Shown here: one piece after another, positions 1-7,744 of the stretch
Numbering within the stretch: position 1 is the stretch's first letter
Layout of the letters: every line of letters begins with the position of its first letter
From: Bacteroidia bacterium
Lineage (GTDB): Bacteria > Bacteroidota > Bacteroidia > Bacteroidales > Rikenellaceae
Assembly: GCA_025999315.1 (NCBI GenBank)
Contig: BNXD01000051.1
Location: forward strand, 1-10,789
DNA length: 10,789 nt
Direction of reading: 5' to 3'
The notes under the pieces: generated by a model
The model's input: the letters and a program-made list of their open reading frames with translations, nothing else
The model's database searches: none
Told to the model about the DNA's origin: nothing
Program-made: the position numbers and the translations under genes

Positions 1-180
1 CTCCGGGCGTCGGCAAAACGTCGCTGGGCAAGTCGGTCGCCGAGTCGCTCAAACGCAAGTTCGGGCGCATATCGCTGGGCGGCCTGCACGACGAGGCCGA
101 GATACGCGGCCATCGCCGCACCTACATCGGCGCCATGCCCGGCCGCATACTCCAGACCATTCGCCGATGCGGAGCCTCCA
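1..180 (+). pseudogene. lon: Lon protease, internal AAA+ fragment (Walker A region), inverted relative to its N-terminus
   Basis: Read on +, codons from position 3 give [17 protein letters not shown], then RISLGG, a charged segment, [14 protein letters not shown] and IRRCGAS. This is the Lon P-loop (Walker A, GPPGVGKTS) and the following pore-loop region; the first two bases fit the last two of the preceding Pro codon. Lon is the ATP-dependent cytoplasmic serine protease that degrades damaged and regulatory proteins. Homology stops around 176-182, where Lon proteins normally continue (N)PVFxLDEIDK; the sequence instead becomes the reverse complement of the Lon N-terminal coding region. The fragment has no start codon of its own, and the Walker B, sensor and Ser-Lys protease parts are absent. 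It is a real piece of lon, but whether the orientation is biological or an assembly/amplification chimera cannot be decided here. The family call is near certain; the pseudogene label is provisional. Confidence 0.85.
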
Positions 181-838
181 GCAGGTGTTGGCGGTCGCTG
201 TCAGACAGGTCGAGGTTGCTGCAGATGAAGTTGATAAGACCCCGGTTGTTGTCGATGTTCTTGATGGCGAACGACGCCTCTTTGGGTATGTTGGGCGAGA
301 TGTTGATGATGTTGATGGCAATGTCGCGGATCGAGTCGACCAGCGCGTTGAACTCGAGGTTGCCGCCCTCGGGCGAGGTGTCGCGCAGGGGGGTAACCCT
401 CGCCGTGAAGAAGGGCTCCGAGGAGAGAAATTCGTTGACCTCGATCTTGCGGATGCCGTGCAGGATCACCGTCAGGTTGCCGTTGGGCATCTCGAGTATC
501 TTGAGGATGCGCGCGGCCGTGCCCACTTTGAACATGTCGTCGGGGCCGGGCTGGTCGATGTCGGCCTCCTTCTGGAGCAGGGTGCCCAGAACGCTGCTGC
601 TGGCCTCGATGCTGCGCACGAGCTTCATCGACTTCTCGCGGCCGACGGTGATGGGGGTGATCGATCCGGGGAAAAGCACCGAACTGCGCAGCGACAGTAT
701 GGGCAGCACATCGGGCAGATCGACATCTTCGGGCAGGTTGTCGTCCTCGCCCGTGATGATGGGGATCACCTGATGGCCTCCTTCCATTATGTCGGTAATG
801 CCCGCGAACTCGTCCTGATATTTAGTTTTTCGGCTCAT
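173..838 (-). pseudogene. lon: Lon protease N-terminal (LAN) domain, 222 residues, truncated by inversion junction
   Basis: Starting at the ATG at 838, the minus strand encodes the Lon substrate-recognition domain: an acidic leader of about 40 residues typical of Bacteroidota Lon, then [14 protein letters not shown] (about residues 45-58), the ITVGR beta-strand region, a [15 protein letters not shown] segment and a helical end finishing at SDRQHLLEA. After residue 222 (position 173) the frame runs into the antisense of the Walker A fragment and stops near 122. The linker helices between this domain and the ATPase, about 140 residues in typical Lon, are not in the window. The start is supported by TTAAGGAGA just upstream on the minus strand (846-854). 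If the arrangement is real, lon is broken; if it is an artefact, an intact lon runs leftwards from 838 in the genome. It is divergent from valS. Confidence 0.88.
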
Positions 839-845
839 AAATTTG

Positions 846-866
846 TCTCCTTAAGGTGCAAAGTTA
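846..866 (-). promoter_or_regulatory. lon promoter -7 box and ribosome binding site
   Basis: Reading the minus strand, TAACTTTG (866 to 859) matches the Bacteroidota -7 consensus TAnnTTTG, and TTAAGGAGA (854 to 846) is a strong Shine-Dalgarno-like sequence before the ATG at 838. No convincing TTTG -33 box sits about 19 bp further upstream, so the promoter call rests on the -7 element alone. Confidence 0.45.
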
Positions 867-1072
867 GTTATTTAATCGTGCGCACCGCTCCAATGGGCTC
901 TTCTTTACTAACATTTAAGCAACAATCGGTGGCGGCGCACAACATGGCTTTCTTTATAACGAAATCTTTTATAGTTTATTGCAAAGATGCCATATTGACA
1001 TGGCGCGGATGACGTTTTTGCATGGACGCTCTAAATTTTGGCGACAAAATAGACCAATTGACTCTAAAACGT

Positions 1073-1080
1073 TATCTTTG
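1073..1080 (+). promoter_or_regulatory. Candidate valS -7 promoter element
   Basis: TATCTTTG is an exact fit to the Bacteroidota -7 box TAnnTTTG, 49 bp before the valS ATG. The expected -33 TTTG around 1050-1053 is absent; the nearest TTG (1058-1060) is too close. The 291-bp lon/valS spacer shows no open reading frame I would call a gene. Confidence 0.4.
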
Positions 1081-1129
1081 TACCCCGGATCACAGTACCG
1101 ACCAGTAATACACATAAACCTCTCCAAAA

Positions 1130-3751
1130 ATGGAAATTTCCGAAAAATATTCTCCCACGCAGATCGAGGACAAGTGGTACGACTATTGGATCGCCCAGGA
1201 TTATTTTCACTCCGAGCCCGACTCGCGCGAGCCCTATACCATTGTCATACCCCCGCCCAACGTTACGGGGGTGCTGCACATGGGCCACATGCTCAACAAC
1301 ACGATCCAGGATGTGCTGGTGCGCCGCGCGCGCATGCAGGGCAAGAACGCGTGCTGGGTTCCGGGCACCGACCACGCTTCGATAGCCACCGAGGCCAAGG
1401 TGGTGGCCAAGCTGGCCGCCGAGGGCATCGAGAAAAATTCGCTCTCGCGCGAACAGTTCCTCGAGCACGCCTGGGAGTGGACCCACAAACACGGAGGGGT
1501 GATACTCAAACAGCTGCGCAAGCTGGGCGCGTCGTGCGACTGGGCCCGCACGTGTTTCACGATGGACGAGGTGCGCAGCCAGAGCGTCATAGAAGTATTT
1601 GTCGACCTCTACAACAAAGGCAAGATATACCGCGGGGTGAGGATGGTCAACTGGGACCCTGCGGCGCGTACGGCCATCTCGGACGAGGAGGTGATCTACC
1701 GCGAGCAGCAGGGCAAGCTCTACTTTTTGCGCTATAACGTGGTGGGCGAGAGCGGCGCGGTGGTGGTGGCCACCACGCGACCCGAGACGATCCTGGGCGA
1801 TACGGCGCTGTGCGTCAACCCCGAGGACCCTCGCTACCAAAGCCTCAAGGGCAAGAGCGTCGTGGTGCCGCTGGTGGGGCGTCAGGTGCCGGTGATCATG
1901 GATCCGTACGTCGATATGGAGTTCGGCACGGGGGCGCTGAAGGTTACCCCGGCGCACGATGTGAATGACTACATGCTCGGGGAGAAGTACAACCTCGAGG
2001 TGATCGACATATTCAACGACGACGGCACGATCAACGACAGGGTGGGCCTGTATGCCGGGACGGATCGTTTCGAGCTGCGCCGGCAGATCGAGACGGACCT
2101 CGACGCGGCGGGGTTGCTCGAGAAGGTCGAGAATTATATCAACAAGGTGGGGTGCTCGGAGCGCACCGGCGTTCCCATCGAGCCCAAGCTCTCGATGCAG
2201 TGGTTCCTGTCGATGGAGCAGATGGCACGACCGGCCCTCGAGGCGGTGATGGAGGGCACAATAGCCTTTCACCCATCGAAATTCAAGAACACCTACCGCC
2301 ACTGGATGGAGAATGTCAAGGACTGGAACATCTCGCGCCAGTTGTGGTGGGGCCATCGCATCCCGGCGTGGTATCTGCCCTCGGGAGGTTTTGTGGTGGC
2401 CCGCACCGAGGCCGAAGCGCTGGAGCTGGCCCGCGCCAAAAGCGGCGACGGCGAGTTGCAGACCGGCGATCTGCGGCAGGATGAGGATGTGCTCGACACG
2501 TGGTTCAGTTCGTGGCTGTGGCCCATATCGGTCTTCGACGGGATACGCGATCCGGGCAACCGGCAGATCGAATACTACTACCCGACGAACGATCTGGTGA
2601 CCGCCCCCGAGATCATTTTCTTCTGGGTGGCGAGGATGATCATCGCCGGATACGAATACCGCGGCCGCGAACCTTTCCGCAACGTCTACTTCACGGGCAT
2701 CGTGCGCGACAAACAGGGGCGCAAGATGAGCAAGTCGCTGGGCAACTCGCCCGATCCGCTCGATCTGATCGAGCAGTATGGCGCCGACGGGGTGCGTCTG
2801 GGCATGCTCTTCACCTCGCCCGCTGGCAACGATCTGCCCTACGACGATTCGCTGTGCGAGCAGGGACGCAACTTCGGCAACAAGATATGGAACGCCTGGA
2901 AGCTGATCTGCTCGTGGCGGGTCGATCCCGCGCTGGAGCAGAGCGACAATAACCGTCAGGCGGTGGAGTGGTTCGAGGCGATGATGGACCGCACGCTCGG
3001 CGAGATCGAGCGACACTTCGACGCCTACCGCATATCGGAGGCGCTCATGGCGGCCTACAAGCTCTTTTGGGACGACTTTTCGGCCTGGTATCTCGAGATG
3101 GTCAAACCCGCATACGGCTCGCCCATCGACGCGCCGACGCTCGAGAGCACCAAGGCCCTGATGGAGCGGCTGATGCAGGCGCTGCACCCATTCATGCCCT
3201 TTCTCACCGAGGAGATATGGCACCAGATCGCTCCGCGCCGCGACGGAGAGAGCATCTGCATCACCCGTATGCCTGTGGCGGGGCCCTTTGACCAGGAGCT
3301 GCTGGCCCGGGTGACGCTGGTGCAGGAGGTGATCACCGCCATTCGCAACATACGCAAACAGCACAACCTGCCAGGCCGCGAAGCCATTGTGTTGCAGGTC
3401 GTTGTCGACGACAATTACCACCCGCGCCACGATCCGCTGCTGATCAAGATGGGCAACCTATCCCGTATAGAACGGGTGGAGAGCAAACCCGCCGATGCCG
3501 CCGCGTTCATGGTCAAGACCACCCAATATTTCGTTCCGCTGGGGCGCAAGGCCGACACGAGCGCCGAGCTGGCCAGGTTGCAGGGCGAGCTGGACTATCA
3601 TGAGGGGTTCCTGCGCTCGGTGGAGGCCAAGCTCGCCAACGAGCGTTTCGTGGGCAGCGCCCCGGCCAAGGTGGTCGAGAACGAGCGCGCCAAGCAGGCC
3701 GACGCCCAGGCCAAAATAGCCGCTATCCGCCGGCAGATCGAGAATCTGTAG
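1130..3751 (+). CDS. valS: Valyl-tRNA synthetase (class Ia)
   Basis: Charges tRNA-Val with valine in the cytoplasm and edits mischarged threonine. The 873-residue length is normal for bacterial ValRS. Visible landmarks: [13 protein letters not shown] with the HIGH-type ATP site at residues 50-53; CP1 editing domain with [10 protein letters not shown] at about 215-224; WWGHRIPAW before the second half of the Rossmann fold; KMSKS exactly at residues 532-536 followed by GNSPDP; an anticodon-binding helical domain containing [12 protein letters not shown]; and a C-terminal Leu/Glu/Lys-rich coiled-coil arm ending in QIENL, typical of ValRS and separating it from IleRS and LeuRS. The ATG at 1130 gives [20 protein letters not shown], the expected start of bacterial ValRS; the preceding bases are A-rich with no clear Shine-Dalgarno, usual in Bacteroidota. 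It is single and divergent from lon; the TAG is followed almost at once by repeat sequence, with no ordinary terminator seen. Confidence 0.98.
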   Translation: MEISEKYSPTQIEDKWYDYWIAQDYFHSEPDSREPYTIVIPPPNVTGVLHMGHMLNNTIQDVLVRRARMQGKNACWVPGTDHASIATEAKVVAKLAAEGIEKNSLSREQFLEHAWEWTHKHGGVILKQLRKLGASCDWARTCFTMDEVRSQSVIEVFVDLYNKGKIYRGVRMVNWDPAARTAISDEEVIYREQQGKLYFLRYNVVGESGAVVVATTRPETILGDTALCVNPEDPRYQSLKGKSVVVPLVGRQVPVIMDPYVDMEFGTGALKVTPAHDVNDYMLGEKYNLEVIDIFNDDGTINDRVGLYAGTDRFELRRQIETDLDAAGLLEKVENYINKVGCSERTGVPIEPKLSMQWFLSMEQMARPALEAVMEGTIAFHPSKFKNTYRHWMENVKDWNISRQLWWGHRIPAWYLPSGGFVVARTEAEALELARAKSGDGELQTGDLRQDEDVLDTWFSSWLWPISVFDGIRDPGNRQIEYYYPTNDLVTAPEIIFFWVARMIIAGYEYRGREPFRNVYFTGIVRDKQGRKMSKSLGNSPDPLDLIEQYGADGVRLGMLFTSPAGNDLPYDDSLCEQGRNFGNKIWNAWKLICSWRVDPALEQSDNNRQAVEWFEAMMDRTLGEIERHFDAYRISEALMAAYKLFWDDFSAWYLEMVKPAYGSPIDAPTLESTKALMERLMQALHPFMPFLTEEIWHQIAPRRDGESICITRMPVAGPFDQELLARVTLVQEVITAIRNIRKQHNLPGREAIVLQVVVDDNYHPRHDPLLIKMGNLSRIERVESKPADAAAFMVKTTQYFVPLGRKADTSAELARLQGELDYHEGFLRSVEAKLANERFVGSAPAKVVENERAKQADAQAKIAAIRRQIENL

Positions 3752-3755
3752 TCGG

Positions 3756-4011
3756 GAAGTTGACGGGCAAAGGGACGCCCGCGAAAGAAAGCAAGCAGTG
3801 GGCCGCTTGCCTTCCTCGCGCTACCTCGGCCGTAGCCCGCAAGCGGTCTGCGGCCCTCGCAACGCTGCTCGGTTCTCCTCGTTGGCTTCACCTTTCTCCT
3901 GCTGTTGGCGGGCAAAGGGACGCCCGCGAAGTTGACGAGCAGAGGGACGCTTGCCTTCCTCGCGCTACCTCGGCCGTAGCCCGCAAGCGGTCTGCGACCC
4001 TCGCAACGCTG
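3756..4011. repeat. Mosaic structured repeat array A1
   Basis: Begins 5 bp after the valS stop. It holds two direct copies of a 62-bp unit (3806-3867 and 3950-4011) that differ at one base by my count. The unit begins CTTGCCTTCCTCGCGC, contains GCTAC/GTAGC and CCGC/GCGG short stems, and ends CTCGCAACGCTG. Between the copies lie short hairpins with 8-nt purine-rich loops: 3764-3781, 3791-3810, 3908-3927 and 3936-3953. Positions 3756-3928 align without gaps, in inverse orientation, to 8029-8201 (about 12 mismatches in 173 by eye), with the central 62-bp unit identical. The open frames across it are low-complexity Arg/Ser/Ala translations of the repeat and I do not consider them genes. Confidence 0.85.
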
Positions 4012-4020
4012 CCCGGGAAG

Positions 4021-4157
4021 ACTTTGCTCAGCATGACATATTATGAGTTCGGCTTTTATGTCATGTCACCCTGAGCGGAACGAAGTGGAGTCGAAGGGTC
4101 TCGGCCATGCTGTTTAATCAAGCATTTTTAGATGCTTCGCTTTGCTCAGCATGACAT
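4021..4157. repeat. Dispersed CTGAGCGGAACGAAG-type repeat block
   Basis: Contains ACTTTGCTCAGCATGACAT (4021-4039) and a near copy ending in the same bases at about 4142-4157, flanking CACCCTGAGCGGAACGAAGT...TCGAAGGGTC (about 4066-4100). A near-identical inverted copy of the latter lies at 6449-6484. Sequences of this type (CTGAGCGnAGTCGAAG) recur in intergenic regions of many bacteria, including Bacteroidota. No gene is seen here. Confidence 0.65.
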
Positions 4158-4212
4158 GTGGAGTAGAGATGATTGCTTTCGGGGTTGCTTTCGCCTTCAT
4201 CCTCGTCGCTCG

Positions 4213-4530
4213 GCAGAGTCGCGGGTAAACTCGCCTCTGCGCTCACTTCTTCGTCGAGAAGTTGGCGGGCAAAGGAACGTCCGCGAAGTTGGCGAGCAGA
4301 GAGACGCTCGCCTTCCTCGCGCTACCTCGGCCGTAGCCCGCGAGCGGTCTCTGCTCTCGCTTCGAGCGTCGTGATGTTGGCGGGCAGAAAGACGCCCGCC
4401 TTTCTCCTCGTCGCTCGGCAGAGTTGCGAGTAAACTCGCCTCTGCGCTCACTTCTTCGTCGATTCGCACCTCGGCAGAGAGTTCGAGCGAACTCGCCTCT
4501 GCGCTCGGTTTGTCGTCGATTGCAGGGCAT
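4213..4530. repeat. Mosaic structured repeat array A2
   Basis: Same module family as A1. Nested hairpins of the GCAGAG...CTCTGC type lie at 4213-4240 (inner GCGGGT/ACTCGC), 4418-4445 (inner GCGAGT/ACTCGC) and 4474-4502 (inner GAGTTC/GAACTC). 8-nt-loop hairpins lie at 4265-4284, 4291-4312 (GGCGAGC/GCTCGCC) and 4379-4400 (GGCGGGC/GCCCGCC). A diverged copy of the 62-bp unit starts near 4309. The reverse complement of this module order reappears at about 7875-8200. No coding evidence: every frame gives repetitive Arg/Ser/Ala-rich peptides. Confidence 0.8.
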
Positions 4531-4591
4531 AGTCTGCAGGTAGCCTTAAGCTCCCGCTTCGTTCGTCGGTTGCAACCCTCCGCCCCCAAAG

Positions 4592-4620
4592 CGCCCAAAA
4601 GCGCAGAATGTAGCTGCGGC
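4592..4620. repeat. Dispersed about 30-bp repeat, copy 1
   Basis: CGCCCAAAAGCGCAGAATGT followed by AGCTGCGGC. A second copy, CGCCCAAGAAGCGCAGAGTG followed by CGGCTGCGGC, is at 10733-10762. Two copies in one window separated by 6 kb suggest a dispersed intergenic repeat rather than a gene part. Confidence 0.5.
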
Positions 4621-4670
4621 AGGGCCGTCCTCTTCGAGGCCGAAAACGATGCTTTTTAGCCGACCTTTTC

Positions 4671-4699
4671 TTGCACAACAGGTTGAGCTTATATATTTT
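4671..4699 (+). promoter_or_regulatory. Weak candidate promoter of the sulfatase gene
   Basis: TTG at 4671-4673 is followed after 18 bp by TATATTTT (4692-4699), seven of eight bases of the Bacteroidota -7 box TAnnTTTG. It lies 25 bp before the chosen ATG. Tentative, because the region is AT-rich and the final G is missing. Confidence 0.3.
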
Positions 4700-4724
4700 T
4701 AACCAGACTCTAAGTGAGCTTACC

Positions 4725-6320
4725 ATGAAAACATATCTCGAAAAGGCTGGGACGCTGGCGGCGATGGCGCTGGCGGGCTTGCCTTTGCATGGCGCACAGC
4801 AACGCGCCGCGGCAGGTAACGGCCTGAACGTGTTGATGATCCTGGTCGACGATATGGGGTGGCGCGATCTGGCGTCGACCGGCAGCAACTATTATCAGAC
4901 GCCCAACATCGACCGTCTGGCTGCACGCGGAGTAACGTTTGCCAACGGTTACGCCGCGTGCTCGGTGTCGAGCCCCTCGCGCGCCAGCCTCCTCACCGGC
5001 AAGGCGACCACGCGCCACGGCATAACCTCGTGGATCGGCGATCCGTCGGGTATGCAGTGGGCCCAGCGTCATAACGCACGGGTGGCTCCGCCCGATTATG
5101 TTCAGCAGATCTCCGATCGTGAGCTGCTGCTGCCGCAGGAGCTCCGTCGGCACGGCTACGCCACCCTGCTGGCGGGCAAGTGGCATCTGGGCGATCTGGA
5201 CCCCAAACTGTTCGGTTTCGATGTCAACAAGGGCGGATACGCCTCGGGCAGTCCTCACGGAGGTTACTTCTCGCCCTACCACAACCCGGCCCTTCTCGAC
5301 GGACCTGCGGGCGAGGACCTTACGTTGCGTCTGGCCCGCGAGACGGCCGATTTCATCGAGCAACAGGCGACGGCGGGCAAGCCGTTCTTTGCCTACCTGT
5401 CGTTTTACGCGGTGCACGGCCCGATACAAACCACACGTGAGCGTTGGAGCCTCTTTCGCGACAGCGCCGAAACGATGGGGATCGCTCCGGCGGGCTTTGC
5501 CATCGATCGCACCCTGCCCGTAAGGCAGGCACAGGACAATCCCGTCTATGCGGGTCTTATTTCGTCGGTGGACGATGCCGTGGGGATGGTCGCCGAGCGG
5601 CTCGAGAAACTGGGCATTGTCGACAAAACGCTGATAATCTTCACCTCGGACAATGGAGGCGTGTCGTCGGGCGACAACTATTCCACCTCCAACCTGCCCC
5701 TGCGCGGCGGCAAGGGCCGTCAGTGGGAGGGCGGGGTGCGTGTGCCGCTGATCGTGGTGGCGCCGGGGATGGGGCGTCCCGGGAGCGTCGACCCCACGCC
5801 GGTCATCCACATGGACATCTATCCCACAACGCTCGATATGGCCGGATTGCCGCTCCTGCCGGCGCAGCATGTCGACGGGGTGAGCCTCAGGCCGCTGATC
5901 GAGCGGGGGCGTGCGCCGGCTTCCAGAACGTTATACTGGCACTTCCCCCATTACGGCAATCAGGGCGGCGAGCCGGCATCGTATTTGCGCGAGGGGCCCT
6001 GGAAGTTGATATTTTACCACGAGGACGGCCGCCTTGAGCTCTATAACCTGACCGACGACCCGGGCGAGCAGACCTCCATTGCCATGCAGCATCCGGCCAG
6101 AGTTCGCGAGCTGAAGGCCAAACTCGACCGGTGGCTCACGCAGACCCATGCCCGCATGCCCGAAGCCAATCCGCAGTTCGACGCCGCGCGAAGCGAGCGT
6201 CAGCTGGCCGACAAACAGCGGAAGACCATGGCTCAGCAGGAGCGGCTGCGCCTCGAACAATTGCGCCGAGACTTTCGCCCCGACGACACCTGGTGGGGCA
6301 GCTGCCCGACGGTGGATTGA
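4725..6320 (+). CDS. Secreted Ser-type sulfatase (S1 family arylsulfatase-like)
   Basis: Predicted to hydrolyse sulfate esters, probably on host or algal glycans, outside the cytoplasm. The start at 4725 is preferred over the in-frame ATG at 4671 because it gives a clean signal peptide (Lys at 2 and 7, hydrophobic AGTLAAMALAGLPL, then HGAQQ); no lipobox is seen. Metal-site LVDDMGW has Asp42-Asp43. The formylglycine signature is S82-S-P-S-R86 followed by ASLLTGK, so the modified residue would be Ser rather than Cys. In anaerobes this type is matured by the radical-SAM enzyme anSME, not encoded here. GKWHLG (Lys152, His154) and SDNGG (Asp309-Asn310) supply the other expected active-site residues; YWHFPHY and the C-terminal ELYNLTDDPGEQ are typical of the family. 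531 residues is a normal length. It stands alone, with no SusC/SusD or glycosidase in the window, so the substrate cannot be named. Subfamily S1_16 is possible but unverified. Confidence 0.93.
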   Translation: MKTYLEKAGTLAAMALAGLPLHGAQQRAAAGNGLNVLMILVDDMGWRDLASTGSNYYQTPNIDRLAARGVTFANGYAACSVSSPSRASLLTGKATTRHGITSWIGDPSGMQWAQRHNARVAPPDYVQQISDRELLLPQELRRHGYATLLAGKWHLGDLDPKLFGFDVNKGGYASGSPHGGYFSPYHNPALLDGPAGEDLTLRLARETADFIEQQATAGKPFFAYLSFYAVHGPIQTTRERWSLFRDSAETMGIAPAGFAIDRTLPVRQAQDNPVYAGLISSVDDAVGMVAERLEKLGIVDKTLIIFTSDNGGVSSGDNYSTSNLPLRGGKGRQWEGGVRVPLIVVAPGMGRPGSVDPTPVIHMDIYPTTLDMAGLPLLPAQHVDGVSLRPLIERGRAPASRTLYWHFPHYGNQGGEPASYLREGPWKLIFYHEDGRLELYNLTDDPGEQTSIAMQHPARVRELKAKLDRWLTQTHARMPEANPQFDAARSERQLADKQRKTMAQQERLRLEQLRRDFRPDDTWWGSCPTVD

Positions 6321-6411
6321 GTGGATGTTCGGGAGTGTGCGGGGGATTGGGTATCTCCTTTGTCCGGCAGCGTCGCTGCGTTTCTGCCTGTTTGTCGCTA
6401 ATAATATACCC

Positions 6412-6439
6412 TGCCTCCGAGTAATATTATTCGGAGGCA
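6412..6439. terminator. Near-perfect 28-bp palindrome downstream of the sulfatase
   Basis: TGCCTCCGA (6412-6420) pairs with TCGGAGGCA (6431-6439); the 10-nt centre GTAATATTAT is itself almost palindromic, so only one base pair is off. It lies 92 bp past the sulfatase stop. There is no T-tract after it, so it may be a protein site or mRNA 3' end structure rather than an intrinsic terminator. Confidence 0.4.
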
Positions 6440-6448
6440 AGGTGCCGG

Positions 6449-6527
6449 GACCCTTCGACTTCACTCCGTTCCGCTCAGGGTAACATGAAGGGGGGGGCCT
6501 GTCATGCTGAGCGCAGTCGAAGCATCT
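6449..6527. repeat. Dispersed CTGAGCG/GTCGAAG repeat pair
   Basis: Positions 6449-6484 are the inverse of the block at 4065-4100, with a few substitutions. Positions 6501-6527 hold GTCATGCTGAGCGCAGTCGA followed by AGCATCT in the opposite orientation. This is the same widespread intergenic repeat type as 4021-4157. Together with the two hairpins, this accounts for most of the 365-bp gap between the sulfatase and the next gene; no gene is seen. Confidence 0.65.
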
Positions 6528-6565
6528 CAAAAAAATGGGTTCAACAGTCTTGTTTTTATGATTGG

Positions 6566-6652
6566 AAGGGTTGGGGTTTTTTGGAGGGTAAATTAAAAAG
6601 TCGTATCAAAGATACGACTTTTTAATTTACCCTCCAAAAAACCCCAACCCTT
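6566..6652. terminator. Perfect hairpin, 42-bp arms with 3-nt AAA loop; bidirectional terminator core
   Basis: Arms 6566-6607 and 6611-6652 are exact reverse complements by direct comparison, around AAA at 6608-6610. The inner part (AAAAAGTCGTATC, AAA, GATACGACTTTTT) is a standard intrinsic terminator that would work on either strand. The outer 29 bp per arm (from AAGGGTTGGGG inwards) is far longer than a terminator needs. It lies 245 bp after the sulfatase and 34 bp before the next gene, so it may end leftover transcription from upstream and insulate the restriction-like gene. Confidence 0.75.
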
Positions 6653-6685
6653 TAAAGCTGCTATTTAAATTAAAACCAATGGATT

Positions 6686-7744
6686 ATGGACTTCAAAGAT
6701 CAACTCAAACAGCTCGCGGATCGTATCGATAAATTGAAAGAGAGCCTGCAGACAGAGGAAGCGACCAAAAATGCGCTGATCATGCCTTTCTTGCAGGCAA
6801 TGGGTTACGATGTGTTCAACCCTCTCGAAGTGATGCCGGAATTTACTTGCGACATAGGCACTAAAAAGGGAGAGAAAATTGACTACGCGATATTCAAAGA
6901 CGGGGCACCGGTCGTCTTGATTGAGTGCAAACACTGGAAGCAACCTCTTACGCTGCACGACAATCAATTACTTCGATATTATCACGTTTCCCCGGCCAAG
7001 TTCGGCATCCTCACAAACGGCATCAACTATCGCTTCTATACCGATCTGGAAACACCTAACAAAATGGATGAGACTCCATTTCTGGAGGTGGATCTATCGG
7101 ACATGAAAGGCAATCAGATCGAGGAACTTAAGAAGTTTTGCAAAGCATATTTCGATGTCGAGAACATTATGACCTCGGCAAGCGAACTCAAATATACGAA
7201 CGAGTTAAGGAGCATTCTTATGCGTGAGTTTGCCTCTCCGAGTTCAGAATTGGTGAAGCTATGGGCCAAGCAGGTCTATGACGGAACGATCACGGCTAAA
7301 GTGCTTGAACAATTCACAACTCTGGTGCGCAAGTCGATCGCCAACTATGTAAACGACGCAATAGCTGAACGTTTGCAGACAGCTCTCAAGTCGGCAGAAC
7401 CGGAGGTCCAAACGGAAACCGTTATTTCGGTTCCCGAAGTGTCTGAGAGCAAAATCGAGACCACGGCAGAGGAGTTGGAGGCCTTCTATATTGTAAAGTC
7501 CATTTTGCGTTCAGCTATTCCCGCCGAACGAATTACATACAGGGATGCGCAAAACTATTTTACCATAATCCTTGATGACAGCAACCGCAAATTGGTTTGC
7601 CGCCTGTACCTGAACTCACCCACCAATAAAATGATCGCCTTTATTGGCGATGACAAGAAGGAGATCAGGTATAAAATAGCCTCGATAGATGAGATTTACG
7701 GACAAGCCGAGCAGATTATAGGCGCAGCACAGAGATATACTTAG
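6686..7744 (+). CDS. Stand-alone HsdR N-terminal-type PD-(D/E)XK protein (predicted restriction endonuclease-like)
   Basis: 352 residues resembling the nuclease domain of type I restriction R subunits without the helicase, as in COG4748-like proteins. Visible: an N-terminal amphipathic helix with TEEATKNALIMPFLQAMGYD (Glu24/25), then KIDYAIFKDGAPVVLIECKHW giving the PD-(D/E)XK core with Asp66, Glu80 and Lys82, and AKFGILTNGINYRFYTD, the usual continuation of this fold. Residues from about 245 look like a linker (acidic, PEV/SES) followed by a small alpha/beta C-terminal domain with LVCRLYLN. No methylase, specificity subunit or helicase is adjacent, so it is not a complete type I system; DNA cleavage is an inference from the intact catalytic residues. 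Base composition and codon use are clearly more AT-rich than neighbouring genes, pointing to acquisition by transfer. The start at 6686 is chosen over the out-of-frame ATG at 6679. The TAG stop straddles the junction of an inserted element (7744-8262); the uninterrupted site would also read TAG. Confidence 0.85.
   Translation: MDFKDQLKQLADRIDKLKESLQTEEATKNALIMPFLQAMGYDVFNPLEVMPEFTCDIGTKKGEKIDYAIFKDGAPVVLIECKHWKQPLTLHDNQLLRYYHVSPAKFGILTNGINYRFYTDLETPNKMDETPFLEVDLSDMKGNQIEELKKFCKAYFDVENIMTSASELKYTNELRSILMREFASPSSELVKLWAKQVYDGTITAKVLEQFTTLVRKSIANYVNDAIAERLQTALKSAEPEVQTETVISVPEVSESKIETTAEELEAFYIVKSILRSAIPAERITYRDAQNYFTIILDDSNRKLVCRLYLNSPTNKMIAFIGDDKKEIRYKIASIDEIYGQAEQIIGAAQRYT
7741..7743. repeat. 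Target site duplication TTA, left copy
   Basis: TTA directly before the left inverted repeat; the same TTA is at 8263-8265 directly after the right one. A 3-bp T-N-A duplication is what some IS5-family (IS1031-type) transposases produce, so one of these may have mobilised the element (inference). Confidence 0.6.

Noticed and set aside
1064..3430. 788-residue open frame on the minus strand across valS
   Set aside because: It is the antisense shadow of valS, rich in His/Val/Leu/Arg as expected from a GC-rich reversed frame, with no recognisable domain.
3756..4540. CRISPR array
   Set aside because: The repeats are not regularly spaced, the sequence between them is repeated rather than unique, and no cas gene is present.
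3756..4598. Small Arg/Ser/Ala-rich open frames in arrays A1 and A2 (and likewise 7830-8231)
   Set aside because: All are translations of the same repeat modules in several frames and strands, without ribosome binding sites or domains; such frames are often mis-annotated as hypothetical proteins.
4671..4724. Upstream in-frame ATG start for the sulfatase
   Set aside because: It would add 18 residues before the signal peptide and overlap the candidate promoter; the ATG at 4725 starts directly with a proper signal peptide.
6566..6590. G-quadruplex in the left arm of the palindrome
   Set aside because: The G tracts are uneven (GGG, GGGG, GG, GGG) and the strand would pair with the perfect complementary arm, so the hairpin is the simpler reading.
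6686..7744. Complete type I restriction-modification system
   Set aside because: Only the nuclease-like domain is present; there is no helicase motif in the protein and no hsdM or hsdS in the window.
7741..7744. C-terminal truncation of the restriction-like gene by the inserted element
   Set aside because: Rebuilding the empty site (one TTA, then GAGTTTG) still gives TAG at the same codon, so the protein end is unchanged.
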